DNA of 64,000 nt, taken from NCBI GenBank assembly GCA_900771975.1, contig CAAGPV010000049.1:25813-89812 (forward strand). Direction: 5' to 3'. Position numbers and translations under genes: made by a program. Positions 59,773 through 64,000 of this stretch are shown here, piece after piece (position 1 is the stretch's first letter; the number at the start of each line of letters is the position of its first letter). Below the pieces are notes generated by a model. That model ran no database searches. It saw only the letters and a list, made by a program, of their open reading frames with translations, and was not told the DNA's origin. The stretch comes from an uncultured Prevotella sp. (lineage in GTDB: Bacteria > Bacteroidota > Bacteroidia > Bacteroidales > Bacteroidaceae).

Positions 59773-61446
59773 TTAGAATGTTGCCATCACAAAATCAACA
59801 ATAAGCTCTTTTCTTTTGTCAATTTTAGCCTTGTCCCAAAGATGATCCTGTTCCGTCATGTTACGGATTTCCTGTTGCTGGAGTAACTGGGTATAGGTGT
59901 TTCGTTTAGCTTCAAAAGTGGAGTTTCCAATAGATTCGTTATGATGGCCTGAAAGTAATAAGTAGTTTCCGAGGCAATTTAGATACGACTCTCTAAATTC
60001 ATCATCGTATGGGCAATAGCCACTATTGGCATCTTGATTTTCTGTGTTTGGAGCAATATGCTCACACTGAGATTTCTCCACAGCATCATAACGTTTCAAC
60101 CCATAGCCAGACTTGCCCTTTTCTATGAGGTGATTCTCATAAAGCCAAAGGATGATTTTGGCAATGCCATGTCCTCCATCGAAATTGCCTTCAAGCATAC
60201 GTTTAAATTCAACGTTGTTCCAATAATCCCACCATCCGTCTGTTGTAGTCTTCATCCATTCTATACGATTGACAATAGGGTGAACATCACCTTCAAATTC
60301 CTTGAAGACATCATTCAATCTCCATGTGAGAACAGCGCGTGTACCAATAACTCTGTGACGCAAGAATATAGAGGTTAGAGCCTTGGCTAATAATCTGAAA
60401 TTGTCATCAGAAACGCCATTGCTATAAGCCTTGATTACAAATGGAAAAATAATAGCAGGCTGGCCGATAATCCACAGTGTGTGTGCCATAATATCCGTTT
60501 GCTCGTTGTGGAAGAAAACGGTCATTTGTTCAAAACTATCAGCAAGTGAATGGGTGAAACTGCGAATGAAATTGATGCGTGAATCATCTTTCCCTAATTC
60601 TTCATCCACTTTTTGCAAGGCATTGCTTGCATCCAGGCTATTGAAGTACACACGCAAAGTGTATGTGAGAATATCATCCTCATCTATATTGCCTTCTATC
60701 TTTGATATAGATTTGTAGATGTGTTCAAAGCGATTCTTTACCTCGCTTATCAACTCTGCTTTCTCATCCTCAGATGTACAATAAAGATGAATATTGTATA
60801 GGAACTGCGCTTTGATTATTTCAAGATTGGACGGTTTTTTGCCACGGTTGTTCTGGAAGATGAACATTTGGATGGCTTCTGCCTCGTCCTTTACTGTATG
60901 CGTAGTGCAAGTGGCATTTACGACTGCTTCTAATATATCGTGCAATGAATCCTCGTCATAGGCATTCAATTGACTAATAAAGTAGTCGTAAGCCGCGACA
61001 ATACGCTTTTGTGATTCTGTCTCCAACCCATTACGGTCAGTTTTTACTTTATTGATGACATAGTCACGGAACAATTGGTTATCGTAATCAACAGTAGAGA
61101 ATCTGTAGGTTTGTCCGACTTTCACAAGAGTGCCATAAAGAAAAACGTCATCCTCTGACAAAGCCCCTGCCAACTCTTCCAATCTTCTGTAGATGGCGGA
61201 GATGAATATAGTAATAGTAGTCAGACGCTGTTGACCGTCAATGATGGCAAAATTGCGACTGCCTTTATCCTCGAACAGAAAATGTCCGAAATAATAACTT
61301 GATGCCGTATGGCTTTCTACATAATCCCGCAAGTCCACAAGAAACTGCTTTGTCTGCTTGTCTTCCCAGGAATATGCTCTTTGATAAGTGGGGACAAAGA
61401 TTTTGTTGCCCGACAGCATTTGATTTATAGTTGTTGAAGCGTCCAT
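59773..61446 (-). CDS. DUF262/DUF1524 (GmrSD-like) nuclease
   Basis: 557 aa. The N-terminal DUF262 (ParB/Srx-like) domain has FVPTYQRAYSWEDKQ (residues 18-32) and AIIDGQQRLTTI with Asp70-Gly-Gln-Gln-Arg74, thought to bind or hydrolyse nucleotide. The C-terminal DUF1524 HNH-type domain has CEHIAPN (His463), NCLGNYLLLSGHHNESIGNS and FEAKRNTY. Fused GmrS-GmrD proteins are type IV-like restriction enzymes that attack modified DNA. Many relatives are stand-alone defence proteins. It follows the exonuclease gene by 11 nt and is the last gene of a three-gene operon. Confidence 0.9.
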   Translation of the reverse strand: MDASTTINQMLSGNKIFVPTYQRAYSWEDKQTKQFLVDLRDYVESHTASSYYFGHFLFEDKGSRNFAIIDGQQRLTTITIFISAIYRRLEELAGALSEDDVFLYGTLVKVGQTYRFSTVDYDNQLFRDYVINKVKTDRNGLETESQKRIVAAYDYFISQLNAYDEDSLHDILEAVVNATCTTHTVKDEAEAIQMFIFQNNRGKKPSNLEIIKAQFLYNIHLYCTSEDEKAELISEVKNRFEHIYKSISKIEGNIDEDDILTYTLRVYFNSLDASNALQKVDEELGKDDSRINFIRSFTHSLADSFEQMTVFFHNEQTDIMAHTLWIIGQPAIIFPFVIKAYSNGVSDDNFRLLAKALTSIFLRHRVIGTRAVLTWRLNDVFKEFEGDVHPIVNRIEWMKTTTDGWWDYWNNVEFKRMLEGNFDGGHGIAKIILWLYENHLIEKGKSGYGLKRYDAVEKSQCEHIAPNTENQDANSGYCPYDDEFRESYLNCLGNYLLLSGHHNESIGNSTFEAKRNTYTQLLQQQEIRNMTEQDHLWDKAKIDKRKELIVDFVMATF

Positions 61447-61457
61447 AATGAAAACAT

Positions 61458-61958
61458 TTAAAGGTCTATGAGTTTAATTGCAATGGCAGCGCAAGCTTCC
61501 GCATCTGCCATTGCATGGTGATGTTTTGTGAGGTCGTATCCACAATATGCGGCAACAGTTTGAAGTTGATGATTGGGAAGTTTGTCCCCCAACAATTTTC
61601 TTGAAGCACGGCATGTACAGTAGAATCTATACCCAGGATACTCCATGTCGTATGCCTCAAATGCAGCCTTCAGGCAACTCTCGTCAAACGGACTGTTGTG
61701 GGCAACCAATGGTAAGCCCTGGATATGTGATGCTATTTCTGCCCATACTTCTGGAAAATCCATAGCATCATCAGTGTCCGCATTGGTCATTCCATGCACT
61801 TCTGTACACCAGTAAGTGTAGAAATTGGGAGTCGGCTTTATCAGCCGATATAGCTTGTCCGTCACCTTGCCATTGCGCACAACGACCACTCCAACACTGC
61901 ACACACTGGAGCGGTGCTGGTTGGCTGTCTCAAAGTCAATTGCTGCAAAACTTTTCAT
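61458..61958 (-). CDS. DEDDh 3'-5' exonuclease (DnaQ-like)
   Basis: 166 aa. Exo I IDFETAN (Asp8, Glu10), Exo II AHNSPFDESCL (Asp92) and Exo III HHAMADAEA (His147, Asp152) give a complete DEDDh active site. It is close to the DNA polymerase III epsilon-like single-domain proteins in size but has no polymerase-binding tail. Between a membrane protein gene (24 nt) and a DUF262 gene (11 nt), it is likely an effector or processing subunit of that operon. Confidence 0.9.
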   Translation of the reverse strand: MKSFAAIDFETANQHRSSVCSVGVVVVRNGKVTDKLYRLIKPTPNFYTYWCTEVHGMTNADTDDAMDFPEVWAEIASHIQGLPLVAHNSPFDESCLKAAFEAYDMEYPGYRFYCTCRASRKLLGDKLPNHQLQTVAAYCGYDLTKHHHAMADAEACAAIAIKLIDL

Positions 61959-61982
61959 ATTCGAAAAATCTTTTTCTGTTAG

Positions 61983-63440
61983 TCAATTGGCGGATGATGG
62001 TACAGATTCGGATATCAGTTTTATCCAATGCTGCAGTTTGTTTCCTACGACCTTTGAATCTAACGAGCCTGTTTCTTCCAAGTTGATGAAGCAGTCTTCT
62101 TGAATTTCGCTGATTCTGTCTGCCAATCCGATTCTATTCAAAGTTTGTTTGAGCAGTTCTCTGTCGTTAGCCCTATTGCCCAACTGAATGATTGCAGATT
62201 CCTTACCCTCAATAGGCATGGTATCCATATAGATTTTCCCTTCCGTATCATTCTGGTATTCACAGGCAAGAGTAGACCAATACCAAGTGAACAAATACCA
62301 GTCTTTCTGCTTGCCTACAGCCTTCATCCAACGGGTTGTAAGATCATTCTTCATGATGACAGATTGCAGGTATTCCACCTTGTCTATAATATACTTCCGT
62401 AGTTCTAAGGAAGATTCAAATTTCTGCAAGAATTCTCCTTGTGGAGTGTCAAAACATAATGGCGGATATTCCCACCATTCTCCATATCTTCTTCGACCTC
62501 CATTCTTCCATTTCAGGCATTGTGAGAAATTGGAATCATTCTCATAACTCGCCTCCAAATAGTAATGACCATCATGAAATCCCATGTATATTTCGCCTAG
62601 AACACCATCTTCCCTCTTCAACCACAAAGGACGTTCCTCGGTTATTGGCTCGGGGTTTACTGTCCATCCTGCGTTTTCCCATCTTTCAATAGCTTTTTCC
62701 CATAAACTCCCAAGATTGCCTGTACTTTCTTTCTCTATGCTATTTGCCTTTGGGTTATTGTCGTCAGCAAGTTCTGGGCTATTTTGAGTTGTTGCTTGCG
62801 TTATTAGCGTTGATATATTAGAAAGCAAATTTACATCAACAACGAGATGCTCCTTTGGGGAATCTTCACCCTCATTTGCATTTTGATATGCATCGTCAAA
62901 TTTCTTAATAGCATAGTCCCTGTCTTCTTTGTCAAATTTTTCAAATTCATCTGGATACAAATCCTGTCTGAATGCTTCTACCACATCAAACAGACTGGCT
63001 ATTAGTGCTGTCTGCGGAGTATGTTCATCACCTTTGTTTGGACAAGTGCTTTTTATCACGCCATTTACTGCGTCACTTATAGTCTTGATGAATTTAGGGT
63101 CACAATGCATGGCTACAAGAGATGTCTGGAATTGAAGCTCCATTTTCTCACTGTCGGTTAATTTTCCGTCTTTTACGGCTTTGTAGAGACTGTTGAGAAA
63201 ATTCTGATATATTTTCAATTTTTCCTCGAAAATTTTAGAATCCCGTTTCAACGTTCCCTCTTTTTGGGTTTGTCCCTGAAGAAGCACCTGTGTTATGGTT
63301 GCCGTAATGACAACGCCTAAAATTGCAGCCATGATTCTGCCTGGTAACTCCAAGTCCGTAAAAACATTGAAAGCTACCGCAATAGCACATATCATACAAG
63401 CTGCAATTGCTGTGTATGTGAAGAATCTTTTGTTTTCCAT
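61983..63440 (-). CDS. Membrane-anchored protein of unknown function, first gene of the DEDDh/DUF262 operon
   Basis: 485 aa. Two N-terminal membrane spans (TAIAACMICAIAVAFNVF and IMAAILGVVITATITQVLL) are followed by a helical domain (~60-190), an Asn/Ser-rich linker, and an aromatic-rich C-terminal domain (~240-485; YMGFHDGHYYLEASYEND, RRRYGEWWEYPPLCFDT, YLFTWYWSTLACEY). No family was recognised. Topology puts the long part in the cytoplasm. It could tether, sense or inhibit the two nucleases encoded after it; this is inference. Confidence 0.75.
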   Translation of the reverse strand: MENKRFFTYTAIAACMICAIAVAFNVFTDLELPGRIMAAILGVVITATITQVLLQGQTQKEGTLKRDSKIFEEKLKIYQNFLNSLYKAVKDGKLTDSEKMELQFQTSLVAMHCDPKFIKTISDAVNGVIKSTCPNKGDEHTPQTALIASLFDVVEAFRQDLYPDEFEKFDKEDRDYAIKKFDDAYQNANEGEDSPKEHLVVDVNLLSNISTLITQATTQNSPELADDNNPKANSIEKESTGNLGSLWEKAIERWENAGWTVNPEPITEERPLWLKREDGVLGEIYMGFHDGHYYLEASYENDSNFSQCLKWKNGGRRRYGEWWEYPPLCFDTPQGEFLQKFESSLELRKYIIDKVEYLQSVIMKNDLTTRWMKAVGKQKDWYLFTWYWSTLACEYQNDTEGKIYMDTMPIEGKESAIIQLGNRANDRELLKQTLNRIGLADRISEIQEDCFINLEETGSLDSKVVGNKLQHWIKLISESVPSSAN

Positions 63441-63470
63441 AAAAGAGCTATTTTTCTGATGTCATAAAAA

Positions 63471-63503
63471 CAAACTCCCCATTATGTCAGTGGGGAGTTT
63501 GTT
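63471..63503 (-). terminator. Terminator after the 36-residue-repeat gene
   Basis: An 11-bp perfect stem ACAAACTCCCC (63471-63481) / GGGGAGTTTGT (63493-63503), loop of 11 nt, followed on the minus strand by TTTTTA. It separates the repeat gene from the operon downstream. Confidence 0.75.
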
Positions 63504-63515
63504 GGTTACTAAACA

Positions 63516-63842
63516 TTATCTTGCAGCACGAGAACTTATTTTCTTTCCAAAAGCATCGTATGTATCAAGCCACGAACCTTTTCTGACAATGAATTGATCA
63601 GCGCAGATTGAAACGAAATTGCCGATGTTTGTTGAAATTGATTTGATTTTTTTACCTTGCTCATCATAGGTGTCATACCAATAGCCTTTCATAACAATGA
63701 AAAATTTGTCACTCCACCCCAATAGTTCTCCGATGTTATCAGAAATACTTTTGGCTTTTTTGCCTCGTGCATCGAATATCTCATACCAATAGCCTCGATG
63801 CTCAATACTTGATATTGCCATATTGCAAATGTCTTTTGCCAA
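63516..63842 (-). CDS. Small protein with three exact 36-residue repeats
   Basis: 108 aa. Three units begin at Gly17, Gly53 and Gly89, exactly 36 residues apart: GYWYEIFDARGKKAKSIS, GYWYDTYDEQGKKIKSIS and GSWLDTYDAFGKKISSRA. Each has G-x-W-x-(D/E)-x-(F/Y)-D-x-x-G-K-K followed by S-I-S and NIG, like WG-type or beta-hairpin repeats. There is no signal peptide. Repeats like this are common in small proteins of Prevotella and Bacteroides as I recall. The function is not known. Confidence 0.75.
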   Translation of the reverse strand: MAKDICNMAISSIEHRGYWYEIFDARGKKAKSISDNIGELLGWSDKFFIVMKGYWYDTYDEQGKKIKSISTNIGNFVSICADQFIVRKGSWLDTYDAFGKKISSRAAR

Positions 63843-63909
63843 TGGCTACCATGTTGGCTTGTTTTACAAAAGGTTAGTATATATACATAAAAACGTGGAG
63901 CCAATCCTG

Positions 63910-64000
63910 TCACTCGTTCCACGCAGTAAAGGCTCTGGCATCGCCCAAGTTGTCGAAACGAGCAACGCCGAAAGCCCCACGCCTGTGTACGTATATAGAA
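63910..64000 (-). CDS. 3' end of an unidentified gene, truncated by window edge
   Basis: The minus strand is open from the right edge to a TGA at 63912-63910, giving 30 codons that end RRGAFGVARFDNLGDARAFT then AWNE. The balanced, protein-like composition suggests the true end of a larger gene. It stops 68 nt upstream of the repeat gene. The family is not identified. Confidence 0.45.
   Translation of the reverse strand, partial: SIYVHRRGAFGVARFDNLGDARAFTAWNE

Noticed and set aside
1..64000. CRISPR array, tRNA or rRNA genes, complete insertion sequence
   Set aside because: No regularly spaced repeats, cloverleaf sequences, conserved rRNA blocks or transposase were found on either strand.

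Overview
The window comes from a member of the Bacteroidota, most likely Prevotellaceae (Prevotella or a close relative). The evidence is the recurrent promoter form TTTG-N19-21-TAnnTTTG instead of -35/-10 boxes, the lack of Shine-Dalgarno sequences, a hybrid two-component regulator, a DUF5686 outer-membrane protein, a type III SerA, a DUF2723 glycosyltransferase and a protease ending in what looks like a type IX secretion tail. No rRNA, tRNA or CRISPR array was seen. All family names rest on motifs and recall; no database search was run.

Region 1 (1-4.9 kb) holds a truncated hybrid two-component regulator and an upstream LacI-family repressor. A LacI-type palindrome lies on the repressor's own -33 element. 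Next to it is a promoter-terminator pair that could make a ~90-nt RNA. Region 2 (4.9-12.5 kb, minus strand) is a phosphoinositol-lipid cluster: nucleotidyltransferase, ATP-grasp protein, CDP-alcohol phosphotransferase, HAD phosphatase and inositol-3-phosphate synthase. It runs on into a DUF5686 outer-membrane protein and a hotdog thioesterase.

Region 3 (12.9-25.8 kb, plus strand) carries cysE, an RlmL-like methyltransferase, an S9 peptidase, purD, two membrane proteins, a zinc/manganese-type ABC pair without a permease, a DUF2723 glycosyltransferase and a polysaccharide deacetylase. Region 4 (25.9-35 kb) has dapA, an EamA transporter, truA, a short ComEC, an M6 metalloprotease, rny, zapA with a coiled-coil partner, and an unknown 211-aa protein.

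Region 5 (35-42 kb) is an exopolysaccharide initiation block: a WcaJ-like sugar transferase, rfbA, a Wzc-like tyrosine kinase and a small HAD protein, facing a WecA/MraY-type transferase. Region 6 (41.9-46.4 kb) holds small unknown genes, an IMPACT protein and the serine genes DUF1015-serA-serC. Region 7 (46.5-58.7 kb) has a DbpA-like helicase, three tandem paralogous TPR proteins, gyrA, and a glycogen pair (GlgP plus a eukaryote-like GT3 glycogen synthase).

Region 8 (58.7-64 kb) looks accessory. It has a small secreted protein, a cluster of GTACTTGC repeats, a gene remnant, and a compact minus-strand operon encoding a two-TM protein, a DEDDh exonuclease and a DUF262/DUF1524 (GmrSD-like) nuclease. 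A protein with three exact 36-residue repeats and the end of another gene follow. The three-gene operon is the best candidate here for an undescribed, defence-like system.
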